Below, one piece after another: positions 57,017-64,000 of a stretch of DNA of 64,000 bases (its first letter is position 1; each line of letters begins with the position of its first letter). Made by a program: the position numbers and the translations under genes. The stretch covers positions 2,058,309 through 2,122,308 of the forward strand of contig NZ_LT732535.1 in the NCBI RefSeq assembly GCF_900156915.1, written 5' to 3'. The notes under the pieces were generated by a model that did no database searches, was not told the origin of the DNA, and saw nothing but the letters and a program-made list of their open reading frames with translations. The DNA is from Sediminibacillus massiliensis (GTDB lineage: Bacteria; Bacillota; Bacilli; Bacillales; Amphibacillaceae).

Positions 57017-57844
57017 TTAGCCTTTGACCGATCCCATCATTCCTGCTACGAAATGTTTCTGCATCACGAAGAACACAATTGCTGTTGGGAGGGTCGCGAT
57101 TACAATCGCTGTCATGATCAGACCATAGTCTGGTGAATAGCCGGCACCAAGGTTGGAAATAAGCAATGGAATTGTTTGTTTGTCTGGTGACTGCAAGATT
57201 ACCAATGGCCATAAGTAGTTGTTCCAGCTGTTCATAAAGGCGATTATCGCAGCTGCCGCATAGGTTGTTTTCATGGTTGGCAAATAAATACGGAAAAAGA
57301 TTCCCAATTCACTTAGACCGTCAATTCTGCCTGCTTCCACCAGGTCTTTTGCGAACATCTTGGTGTTCTGACGGAAGAAAAAGATAAAGAACGCTGTTAT
57401 GATAGTCGGCAAGATCGCAGCAGCCAATGTATCGATCCCAAGGAAAGGTGCACTTCCAGAAATGCCGCCAAACAAGCGGTATAAAGGAATCATGATCGCT
57501 GCAAAAGGAATCATCATCGATAACAAAAGAATGTTAAAGACCCGGTCTTTCCCAGGTGTGCGGTAAATTTCAAAGCCATAACCTGCAAGGGATCCGATTA
57601 ACAGTGTCAACACGGTCGTGATCACGGCGATGATCATTGAATTGGCAAGAGCTGTCATCATGTCAACGGTTGCAAACAATCCCTTTAGATTTTCAATCAA
57701 ATGTCCACCCGGCAACAAGCGGCCCTGTGTAACATCCACTGATTTATTGGTCATACTGACGAGCATCCACAAGAACGGGAAAATCGACACAAATGAAGCA
57801 ATGCCCAGGAACGTGTACGTGCCTATTCTCTTTAATTGTTTCAT
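57017..57844 (-). CDS. ganQ: Galacto-oligosaccharide ABC permease GanQ
   Basis: A 275-aa MalG-type permease with six predicted spans and the EAA loop VEAGRIDGLSELGIFFRIYLPTMKT. Its ATG overlaps the ganP stop by four bases. Position between ganP and beta-galactosidase genes matches the Bacillus gan operon. Confidence 0.9.
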   Translation of the reverse strand: MKQLKRIGTYTFLGIASFVSIFPFLWMLVSMTNKSVDVTQGRLLPGGHLIENLKGLFATVDMMTALANSMIIAVITTVLTLLIGSLAGYGFEIYRTPGKDRVFNILLLSMMIPFAAIMIPLYRLFGGISGSAPFLGIDTLAAAILPTIITAFFIFFFRQNTKMFAKDLVEAGRIDGLSELGIFFRIYLPTMKTTYAAAAIIAFMNSWNNYLWPLVILQSPDKQTIPLLISNLGAGYSPDYGLIMTAIVIATLPTAIVFFVMQKHFVAGMMGSVKG

Positions 57845-58785
57845 TTGTCATCACCTGCCACTTTAAATTGAATGAGAGATAGAATTACAATCAGGATAAC
57901 AATCACGTAAGATACGGTTGCTGCGTATCCGAAATCAGGGCTATATTCGAACGAAAGGTTGTAAATGTACATGGAAATGGAAAGTGTCGCATTTCCAGGT
58001 CCGCCATTCGTGATATTCATTACTTCATCAAATAACTGCAAAGTTCCGATTGTGGAAACAATGGAAGTAAACAAGATAATTGGTTTAAGCATCGGAACCG
58101 TAATGTAGAAAAATTGCTGTACAGCGGACGCTCCGTCAATTTTTGCTGCCTCATACATCGATTTATCGACGTTCTGCAAAGCAGATAAATAAAAAATCAT
58201 ATTGTATCCTGTCCATCTCCACGTAATAGCCAGGATAATCGTTATTTTAGCCAGCAAAGGGTCGGCCAGCCAATCGAGCGGCTCCGATATAATCGACAAA
58301 TTAAGAAGAAACTTGTTAACCAATCCATCAACTGCAAATAAGTATTTAAAAATAACCGCGTAAGCTACAAGAGAAGTTACACAAGGTAAGAAGATAGCTG
58401 TACGGAAGAAACCTTTGAATTTCAATGTTGCATCATTCAAAAGCACGGAAAAGAATAATGCCAGAACAATCATCACTGGAACTTGGACCAGCAAATAAAT
58501 GAACGTATTCGTAAGTGCTGCAATAAAGGTTGGATCATTAAATAGTCGTGCATAGTTTTGTAAACCGACGTATTCAAGATTTGCCCCCATTCCGGATTGG
58601 AACGAAAGAAGCAAGGCTTTAATCATCGGATAGAAATAAAACAAAGAAATCCCGGCAGCAGCTATCAGGATAAATAACCATCCAATATAGTTGTTCTTTA
58701 GTCGTTTGCCGAGCGATTTTTTCTCGGTTGTATAAGAGGCATTTGATCTATTCAAGACTTTACTCAATTTTCTACTCCTCCTCAC
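57841..58785 (-). CDS. ganP: Galacto-oligosaccharide ABC permease GanP
   Basis: A 314-aa MalF-type permease with a cytoplasmic N-terminal 30 residues, six spans and the EAA loop YEAAKIDGASAVQQFFYITVPMLKP. It forms the channel with GanQ. It is shorter than B. subtilis GanP, lacking the large extra N-terminal part. Confidence 0.9.
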   Translation of the reverse strand: MRRSRKLSKVLNRSNASYTTEKKSLGKRLKNNYIGWLFILIAAAGISLFYFYPMIKALLLSFQSGMGANLEYVGLQNYARLFNDPTFIAALTNTFIYLLVQVPVMIVLALFFSVLLNDATLKFKGFFRTAIFLPCVTSLVAYAVIFKYLFAVDGLVNKFLLNLSIISEPLDWLADPLLAKITIILAITWRWTGYNMIFYLSALQNVDKSMYEAAKIDGASAVQQFFYITVPMLKPIILFTSIVSTIGTLQLFDEVMNITNGGPGNATLSISMYIYNLSFEYSPDFGYAATVSYVIVILIVILSLIQFKVAGDDK

Positions 58786-58811
58786 AGATAAGATAAGCCC
58801 GTCTTTGAAAG

Positions 58812-58853
58812 AAAGGGATTCTTTGAAAGTTTCAGCTTTCGCAGAATCCCTTT
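58812..58853 (-). promoter_or_regulatory. Intercistronic stem-loop between ganS and ganP
   Basis: AAAGGGATTCT (58812-58822) pairs with AGAATCCCTTT (58843-58853). It sits in the 140-bp gap after ganS, like the loop after the other binding-protein gene at 22960. On the minus strand it is followed by CTTTCTTTC, not a clean T-run, so partial termination or mRNA protection is likely. Confidence 0.65.
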
Positions 58854-58925
58854 ATCTTTTGAAACATTTTTCAAGTAACTTAGCTGCCCATATAAGAGGT
58901 TGCGGCTCTTATTGTTACAGCAGTG

Positions 58926-60227
58926 TTATTTAAGTTGTGCTTCTGCTTGTGCCTGGGCATCTGCCAAGACATCCTCAAGGGGCTTGCCTTTTAGGTAGTT
59001 TTGCATTTCAGCTGCCAAAATATCTTCAATAGCATAAGTATGCAAACCATAGTTTACAGGCGGAATTTCTTCCATCCATGTCGAGAAGTCAGAAGTAACT
59101 TTTTGATTGTTGAAGAATTCATTCTCAGACTGGTAAGCTTCTCCATCGGTAGCTGGTGTGTATGTTCCAAGGGCACCGACTTCGCTTACTAGATTTTGAT
59201 AGAACTCTTCATTCGAGCCGAACGTTTCACCAAGAAATTCAGCTGCCTTTTCTTTACCAGGGACATTAAGAACGTAGAAGGAGCTTCCACCTTGGTTGGA
59301 TGCGTTTACAGCACCTTCCATGTTTAGTTTCGGAATCGGAGCAACCGCCCATTTACCTGCTTGTGATTCTTCTGCTTCGATACTAGCAGCAATCCAGTTA
59401 CCACTTGGAACAGTTGCAATATCGCCACTGTTGAAGGCAGCAATGAACTGGCTCCAGTCAGAGTTAGCTTTTACGAAGTCTGCTTCAATCATTGCCTTAT
59501 AATTTTCGAAGGCTTTTTTCAATGGTTCGTTGTCAACCAGGTTTACAGTTTTTCCATCTTCTTTCACATACCAGGAACCTGCACTTTGAATCATGACACG
59601 AAGAAGTCCCAAATCATTTGGATCAAGGGAAATCATATCTTTTCCTGTTTTTTCTTTTACATCTTTACCGATTTCGATGTATTCTTCCCACGTGATGTTC
59701 GTTAAATCTTCCATTGTATATCCAGCTTCTTCAAGATAGTCTGTACGGAAGAACAAACCAGTTACACCTGTGTCAAACGGCAGGCCGTATTGTTTTCCGT
59801 CAAGGCTGGTAGGCGCCAGCTTGTATTGAGCGAAATCTTCTGTATTGAAGTAGTCATCAATTGGATAAAAAGCATCTGGATAAGATTGCAAAAAGCTTTG
59901 TGCACGCTGATCTTCAATCAAAACGATATTCGGCATCCCTTTCATACTGCCGGAGCTTAACCCTGTGTTCAACTTCTGTACAATGTCATCCTGTGCATTT
60001 TCGATGATTTCCAGGTTCAAATCTCCTTCATAAGATTCCTTGGCGATTTCCAGTGCCGCAATATTAAAATGTGGATCCCATGCCCAAGCTGTTAATTTAT
60101 CGGGTTCTTCTCCCCCGTCACCGGATCCTCCGCTTGCATCATCCGAAGAACAAGCAGCCAGAACAAGGACAGAGACAAGCGCTGCCATTAGCAGCCAGTT
60201 CTTTTTGAATCGCTTGAAAAAACTCAT
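58926..60227 (-). CDS. ganS: Galacto-oligosaccharide-binding lipoprotein GanS
   Basis: A lipoprotein of about 433 aa with signal peptide and lipobox LVLAACSS. The mature protein shows solute-binding features such as LDGKQYGLPFDTGVTGLFFRTDYLEEAGY and FNSGDIATVPSGNWIAASIE. ATG at 60227 follows AGAGGGGGTTTTGGTT; the 12-codon longer frame crosses the cre site. It delivers galacto-oligosaccharides to GanPQ. No ATPase is encoded; a shared MsmX-type ATPase is expected. Confidence 0.88.
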   Translation of the reverse strand: MSFFKRFKKNWLLMAALVSVLVLAACSSDDASGGSGDGGEEPDKLTAWAWDPHFNIAALEIAKESYEGDLNLEIIENAQDDIVQKLNTGLSSGSMKGMPNIVLIEDQRAQSFLQSYPDAFYPIDDYFNTEDFAQYKLAPTSLDGKQYGLPFDTGVTGLFFRTDYLEEAGYTMEDLTNITWEEYIEIGKDVKEKTGKDMISLDPNDLGLLRVMIQSAGSWYVKEDGKTVNLVDNEPLKKAFENYKAMIEADFVKANSDWSQFIAAFNSGDIATVPSGNWIAASIEAEESQAGKWAVAPIPKLNMEGAVNASNQGGSSFYVLNVPGKEKAAEFLGETFGSNEEFYQNLVSEVGALGTYTPATDGEAYQSENEFFNNQKVTSDFSTWMEEIPPVNYGLHTYAIEDILAAEMQNYLKGKPLEDVLADAQAQAEAQLK

Positions 60228-60248
60228 AACCAAAACCCCCTCTATTTT

Positions 60249-60262
60249 TGTAAGCGTTATCA
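60249..60262. promoter_or_regulatory. cre site upstream of ganS
   Basis: TGTAAGCGTTATCA fits the CcpA consensus TGWAANCGNTNWCA at every position. It lies 21 bases before the ganS start, so CcpA would block the whole galactan operon in the presence of preferred sugars. Confidence 0.85.
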
Positions 60263-60295
60263 TATCGCTTGGTTATATCATAACACCCAGAAAAA

Positions 60296-60320
60296 AAAGA
60301 CCGTTAGAACGATCTTTAGA
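60296..60320 (-). terminator. Terminator of the two-component genes
   Basis: On the minus strand AGATCGTT pairs with AACGGTCT (one G-U) followed by eight T residues. It separates the sensor kinase from ganS. Confidence 0.78.
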
Positions 60321-60337
60321 AATTTATTTAACTATTT

Positions 60338-62158
60338 TTAGAAGTTCTCTCCGCCGACAGAACGATTATTTGTATTATTTTTAGAAATGATATTATTTTT
60401 AGGGTCATCTTCAATCAAAGGTAAACTGATTTTCACTTTGGTCCCCTTTTTTGGTTCGCTTGATAGATCCACTCCGTATTCTTGACCGAACAACAACTGG
60501 ATCCGCTCATGGACATTGCGCACGCCAATTCCGCTGAACAGCTGTTTCCTCCCTTTATCGTTCTGCTTCTTGTCCACTGTAATGCCGTCACCGGTATCGA
60601 CTACTTCACAAATAAGTTTTTCATCCCGCCGGGCAATCAAAATTTGAATAAAACCCCGCTTCTTTTCCGTAAATGCATGAAAAAAAGCATTTTCGATAAA
60701 CGGCTGTATGACCAGTTTCGGCAAATGGTAATGAAGACAATCAGGAGAAATGAGCGTGTTGACTTTAATTCGGTCCCCATACCTTGTCTGATTGATCAGC
60801 ACATAGTTTTTGATATTCGTCACTTCTTGATCCACCGTTATCGTCTCATCGACGTTGCCCAGAGCATTCTGCAACAAAGGAATCAGGGCATCGATCGTAT
60901 CGAATGCCGCCTCTTTTTTCCCTTCTTTGACCAGAAATTTCACAGAAGTAAGTGTATTGTAGAGAAAATGCGGGTTGATCTGGTGCTGAAGAGCTTCCAA
61001 TTCGGATTTTCTCTGTTTCCGTTGTGTTTTCACCAGTTCATTCATATATTCTTGCAATTCATTAAGCATGTAATTGAATGCATGGGCGATTTTCCTTGCC
61101 TCATAACCGCCATTCTCATCGATCGGTTTGGTGAAATCATACTTCGCCATATCCGAAATTTGTTTGATGAGCCTGCTTAACGAATTAGTCATTCTTCGTG
61201 ATATCATGAAGACTATAATAACTGCAATCAAGACAATGGCGATACTAATCAGGACAATCACTTTTGTATTGATCATGTTTCCGATAACCATGTCTTTATC
61301 GACAAGATTGACAAGATACATATCGAGTGCCGGCAAGGAAGCCGACAGCAGCATATAATCTTTATCAAGCACATGGACATCTTGATAGTCAAGACTGCTT
61401 TCTTCCGTTTCTTTCGCCAATTTCAGGATCTCCGGAGCATTTTGACCAATCAGACCCTGGTCATTGCTGGAAATAATCTCTCCATTGCCATTTACAATGA
61501 GTACACTGTTTCCTTCACTCGTATAGCCTTCATAAAACGCCCTTAAATCGCGTTCCCGGATGGGGATATATACGTATCCGTAAATATAATCGGACGACCT
61601 TTCCGTCAATGCCTTCGTGGCCACGATCATCGGCCTGCCACCTGTGATGTCATCGCCTTTGACATATTGATACAGGATTTCATTCGGATTTTCATTCATA
61701 TTCTGCGTAATCCGATGGTTGATCAAGGTGTCAGCGTCGACAGGCCAGTTAATATATTTCATATTGAACAAACGCCTGTTTTTGCCCAATACGATCATAT
61801 TCGCTTCATTCGGATTGTCTGAATAAATCCGATCCATTTGTTCTGTGATTGTATAAAAAGAAGTGGACGCGTCTATTGAACTCAAATCGTCCTGTGTCAG
61901 CATCCGTTTGATAGTCCCGTTGTTCTGTACGTTTAAAGTGGTAAACGTGACAGAATAACTATATGATTCGAATTGCTGTTTAATCTGTTGAAGTACTTTC
62001 GTATTGGTAATGCTGAAAGTGTCCATGAACAAATTATGCGACATCCGGATCGTACTGAAAGTAATCAGAACCGAGACAGTAATGATGCTGATTACCATTA
62101 CCAAAAACATTTTAATGAATAAATTGTTGTTTTGAATTGTCCTCAGAAGCTTTTTCAT
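60338..62158 (-). CDS. YesM-type sensor histidine kinase
   Basis: A membrane kinase of about 606 aa. A TM segment (about 15-38) is followed by an extracellular Cache-like sensor domain (about 40-295), a second TM (IVLISIAIVLIAVIIVFMI), HAMP, the His_kinase domain with phospho-acceptor in LQHQINPHFLYNTLTSVKFL, and HATPase with IQPFIENAFFHAF and DTGDGI. ATG at 62158 follows GTGAGGACATTTAAA. It probably senses galactan fragments, directly or through GanS, and controls the adjacent gan operon through the response regulator. Confidence 0.9.
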   Translation of the reverse strand: MKKLLRTIQNNNLFIKMFLVMVISIITVSVLITFSTIRMSHNLFMDTFSITNTKVLQQIKQQFESYSYSVTFTTLNVQNNGTIKRMLTQDDLSSIDASTSFYTITEQMDRIYSDNPNEANMIVLGKNRRLFNMKYINWPVDADTLINHRITQNMNENPNEILYQYVKGDDITGGRPMIVATKALTERSSDYIYGYVYIPIRERDLRAFYEGYTSEGNSVLIVNGNGEIISSNDQGLIGQNAPEILKLAKETEESSLDYQDVHVLDKDYMLLSASLPALDMYLVNLVDKDMVIGNMINTKVIVLISIAIVLIAVIIVFMISRRMTNSLSRLIKQISDMAKYDFTKPIDENGGYEARKIAHAFNYMLNELQEYMNELVKTQRKQRKSELEALQHQINPHFLYNTLTSVKFLVKEGKKEAAFDTIDALIPLLQNALGNVDETITVDQEVTNIKNYVLINQTRYGDRIKVNTLISPDCLHYHLPKLVIQPFIENAFFHAFTEKKRGFIQILIARRDEKLICEVVDTGDGITVDKKQNDKGRKQLFSGIGVRNVHERIQLLFGQEYGVDLSSEPKKGTKVKISLPLIEDDPKNNIISKNNTNNRSVGGENF

Positions 62159-62169
62159 TTTAAATGTCC

Positions 62170-63711
62170 TCACTTTGCAGCAGACGTTTCCTTCCGGTAA
62201 CTGCCTGGCGATGATCCTTCCAATCGTTTGAATACCTTACAGAAATAACTTGTCTCAGAATAACCGACCATTTCACCGACCTCACTGACCGATGCAGAAC
62301 TCGATGCCAGAATATCTTTTGCCTTTGCTATTCTTACTTGATTGAGATAATCACTGAAGCCTACTTTTAAATGGGTTTTGAAATTGCTGGATAAGTAAGA
62401 AGGGTTAAAGTGAAAATACTCAGCCAAAGTTGTAAGAGACAAAGATTCCGCATAATGTTCTTCTATATATGTCAGCAACCGCTGCATGTTAGGCGGAAAA
62501 GCCCTGCTGTCGTCCGCTGCCACAATCGCTTGCACTTTTTCCAGAAAATCATGAAAACGGGCAACCGCTTCTTTGGCATGCTTCGCCTCATTGATATCAG
62601 CGAAATAATCATATTTTGCTTCCTCTAATTCCTCTACATCAAAGTCCATGTTCCCTAACAGGACAGTGATATTAAAAATGATATTTTCCAACCATGATTT
62701 AAATTCAAATATATCTTCTTGATAATCACGCGTTAATAAATCAACGTGTTCTGTTAATGATTCGATCGCCACAGGAAATTTTCTCTGTTTGAACAAATCC
62801 ATAAATTTGCCCAAATTAAAGGACTTATTCGTTTTCACCGGCTCGGGCAGGCTGTCATAGAGTAAAATTGGTTCCTCTGTCAGATAAAACGCGTAGTCCT
62901 TCATCTTCAGAAGGTGTTCCTCATAGACAGCATTCAATTCATCGATTGCTTTAAACGGAATACTCATTAACCAGCTGGAGCTACGTCCTGACTGTCGGTA
63001 CTCAGCAGCCAGCCCGGTCAGTTTCTGCTTAACGGCTTCCAGACAATCCGGAGCGAAATTCAAAACGACAACCATGGTATCGCTTTCAATTACAGGTATT
63101 AACCTAGACTCCACTTGGTTGATCTGCCCCTCCAGCTGCTCATTGATATTTCCGAACACAGCATCCATATTGGACTTATCGACGCCACAAACTCCAACTA
63201 TACTGAATTGACCATACGGAAGGCTGTCCAGCACTGCTTTTTCACTAGTAATCAACGAATATCCCAAGATACTCTTTTTCAATGCTTCTTCGATAGAAAC
63301 CGGCTTTTGCTTCCATTCAATTTCTGTCATTTGATCCGGCACCACTTTACGCAATGTTTTGATCAATTCTTCCCCGTTAAGCTTTGGTTTTAAAATATAA
63401 TCGGCAACACCGCTTTGGAACGTGGATCGAACATAATCAAAATTCTCAAAACTGCTTAAAACAATAATTTCTATCGATGGGTAACGTTCTTTCACGATTT
63501 TCACAAACTCGATTCCATCCATTCCAGGCATCACAATATCAGTAATAACAATATGAGGGCTTAATTCCTCGACTAATGTCAGCGCCTCATCTCCATTGGA
63601 AGCTTGACCAAGAATTTGGAATCCCTCTTTTTCCCAATCTATATAATTGATGATCCCCTGCCTGATCAACATTTCATCATCAACTACTAAAACCCCATAC
63701 AGACCGCTCAT
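62170..63711 (-). CDS. YesN-type AraC-family response regulator
   Basis: A regulator of about 513 aa. The receiver domain (1-120) has VVDDEMLIRQG, phospho-acceptor Asp in ITDIVMPGMDG and Lys in YILKPKLNG. A long central region of unknown role follows, then a C-terminal AraC double HTH (about 410-510) with SLTTLAEYFHFNPSYLSSNFKTH and ETSYFCKVFKRLEGSSPGSYR. ATG at 63711 follows AAGGAGGAAGGTTGTT; the 21-codon extension is not needed. It should activate the gan operon downstream. Confidence 0.92.
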   Translation of the reverse strand: MSGLYGVLVVDDEMLIRQGIINYIDWEKEGFQILGQASNGDEALTLVEELSPHIVITDIVMPGMDGIEFVKIVKERYPSIEIIVLSSFENFDYVRSTFQSGVADYILKPKLNGEELIKTLRKVVPDQMTEIEWKQKPVSIEEALKKSILGYSLITSEKAVLDSLPYGQFSIVGVCGVDKSNMDAVFGNINEQLEGQINQVESRLIPVIESDTMVVVLNFAPDCLEAVKQKLTGLAAEYRQSGRSSSWLMSIPFKAIDELNAVYEEHLLKMKDYAFYLTEEPILLYDSLPEPVKTNKSFNLGKFMDLFKQRKFPVAIESLTEHVDLLTRDYQEDIFEFKSWLENIIFNITVLLGNMDFDVEELEEAKYDYFADINEAKHAKEAVARFHDFLEKVQAIVAADDSRAFPPNMQRLLTYIEEHYAESLSLTTLAEYFHFNPSYLSSNFKTHLKVGFSDYLNQVRIAKAKDILASSSASVSEVGEMVGYSETSYFCKVFKRLEGSSPGSYRKETSAAK

Positions 63712-63791
63712 AACAACCTTCCTCCTTAAGAGATCGCATTGTCTTTGGACAAGCGGAGACATCGAACCTATCATCCCGGCAAATGCCTATT

Positions 63792-63827
63792 TTATGACAG
63801 GCAATAGTGTTTTCTTAATTATGACAG
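63792..63827. repeat. Direct repeat TTATGACAG upstream of the response regulator
   Basis: Exact copies at 63792-63800 and 63819-63827, 27 bp apart, in the promoter region of the two-component genes. Possible autoregulatory half-sites; unproven. Confidence 0.35.
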
Positions 63828-64000
63828 CAAATGAAGAGTACTGTTACCTATATTTTAAAGACTTTTGGACTGGGCGTAAACCTGTTTTATTTGGCAGGGA
63901 ATGGCAGTATATACCTCTGAAGATGCGGAGTCGTGGATTTGGGCAGGGTGCAGTGCCTTCGGCCGGGTGGTTTGGCTGGTTGACTGGGTGGGGCGGGTGG
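63828..64000. other. Gene-free right edge, G-rich at the end
   Basis: No gene seen. The last 100 or so bases are unusually GC-rich and G-biased on the plus strand, with clustered GGG runs at 63965-63997. Confidence 0.4.

Noticed and set aside
60482..61180. 232-codon plus-strand frame
   Set aside because: Lies wholly antisense within the sensor kinase gene; product has no recognisable domain and the opposite strand has complete kinase motifs.
63965..63997. Possible G-quadruplex (four GGG runs)
   Set aside because: One loop would be about 18 bases long, so a stable quadruplex is doubtful, and the window ends here.

Overview
The window reads as the chromosome of a Bacillaceae bacterium, an aerobic, probably soil, plant-litter or saline relative of Bacillus/Halobacillus/Virgibacillus (genus is inference). 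The signs are low GC, strong AGGAGG-type ribosome binding sites, frequent TTG/GTG starts, cre-like CcpA sites, a Fur box, YesM/YesN-type two-component genes and gan-type galactan genes. I saw no rRNA, tRNA, phage, IS or CRISPR. Most of the window is accessory carbohydrate catabolism.

Region 1 (about 1-15840): a long leftward gene set under a divergent DeoR regulator. In transcription order it encodes an Asp/Glu-racemase-like protein, FGGY kinase, class II ketose-bisphosphate aldolase, fuculose-type class II aldolase, four-carbon-acid sugar kinase, GmhA-like SIS isomerase, ROK protein, Gfo/Idh/MocA dehydrogenase, TIM-barrel sugar isomerase/epimerase, a 1072-aa double FAD-oxidoreductase and a GH38 alpha-mannosidase. 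A strong sigma-A promoter lies at 14742-14770. A palindrome, GGGAACGTTCCC, precedes the last two genes and recurs as GGGAACGTTCC at the left edge. I cannot match this combination to a described pathway; it is the best candidate for a new catabolic system.

Region 2 (15900-24800): a cytoplasmic GH3 glycosidase divergent from an AraC regulator, with 21-bp-spaced direct repeats between them. Next is an orphan formylglycine-generating enzyme, divergent from a LacI regulator plus sugar ABC importer (binding protein and two permeases, no ATPase). The LacI gene appears to start at ATA.

Region 3 (24841-39500): mostly housekeeping and small accessory genes. These are a two-pore-like ion channel with an unusual filter, a DUF3298-like protein, a Fur-controlled siderophore permease/ATPase set divergent from an IruO-like flavin reductase, an alpha/beta hydrolase, a HAD phosphatase, a pair of membrane proteins (DUF5058 type and partner) with an AbgB-like M20 amidohydrolase, a DapA-family lyase and a lone trpB.

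Region 4 (39640-43800): a gluconate/idonate-type module (GntP permease, SDR, zinc alcohol dehydrogenase, GntR regulator) with two palindromic operators and two cre sites.

Region 5 (43949-45161): a stand-alone AAA/ABC-type ATPase and a gene-free stretch with a 139-bp direct repeat.

Region 6 (45162-63711): a leftward beta-1,4-galactan utilisation locus. YesN/YesM sense the substrate. GanS-GanP-GanQ import galacto-oligosaccharides. A secreted modular GH53 galactanase cuts galactan outside the cell, and GH2, GH42 and GH35 beta-galactosidases finish the job inside. A KDPG/KDPGal aldolase and D-galactonate dehydratase suggest that galactose, or galactonate, enters a De Ley-Doudoroff-type route. 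The 2-keto-3-deoxygalactonate kinase is not in the window. A 36-codon leader ORF with a perfect Shine-Dalgarno overlaps the galactanase start.
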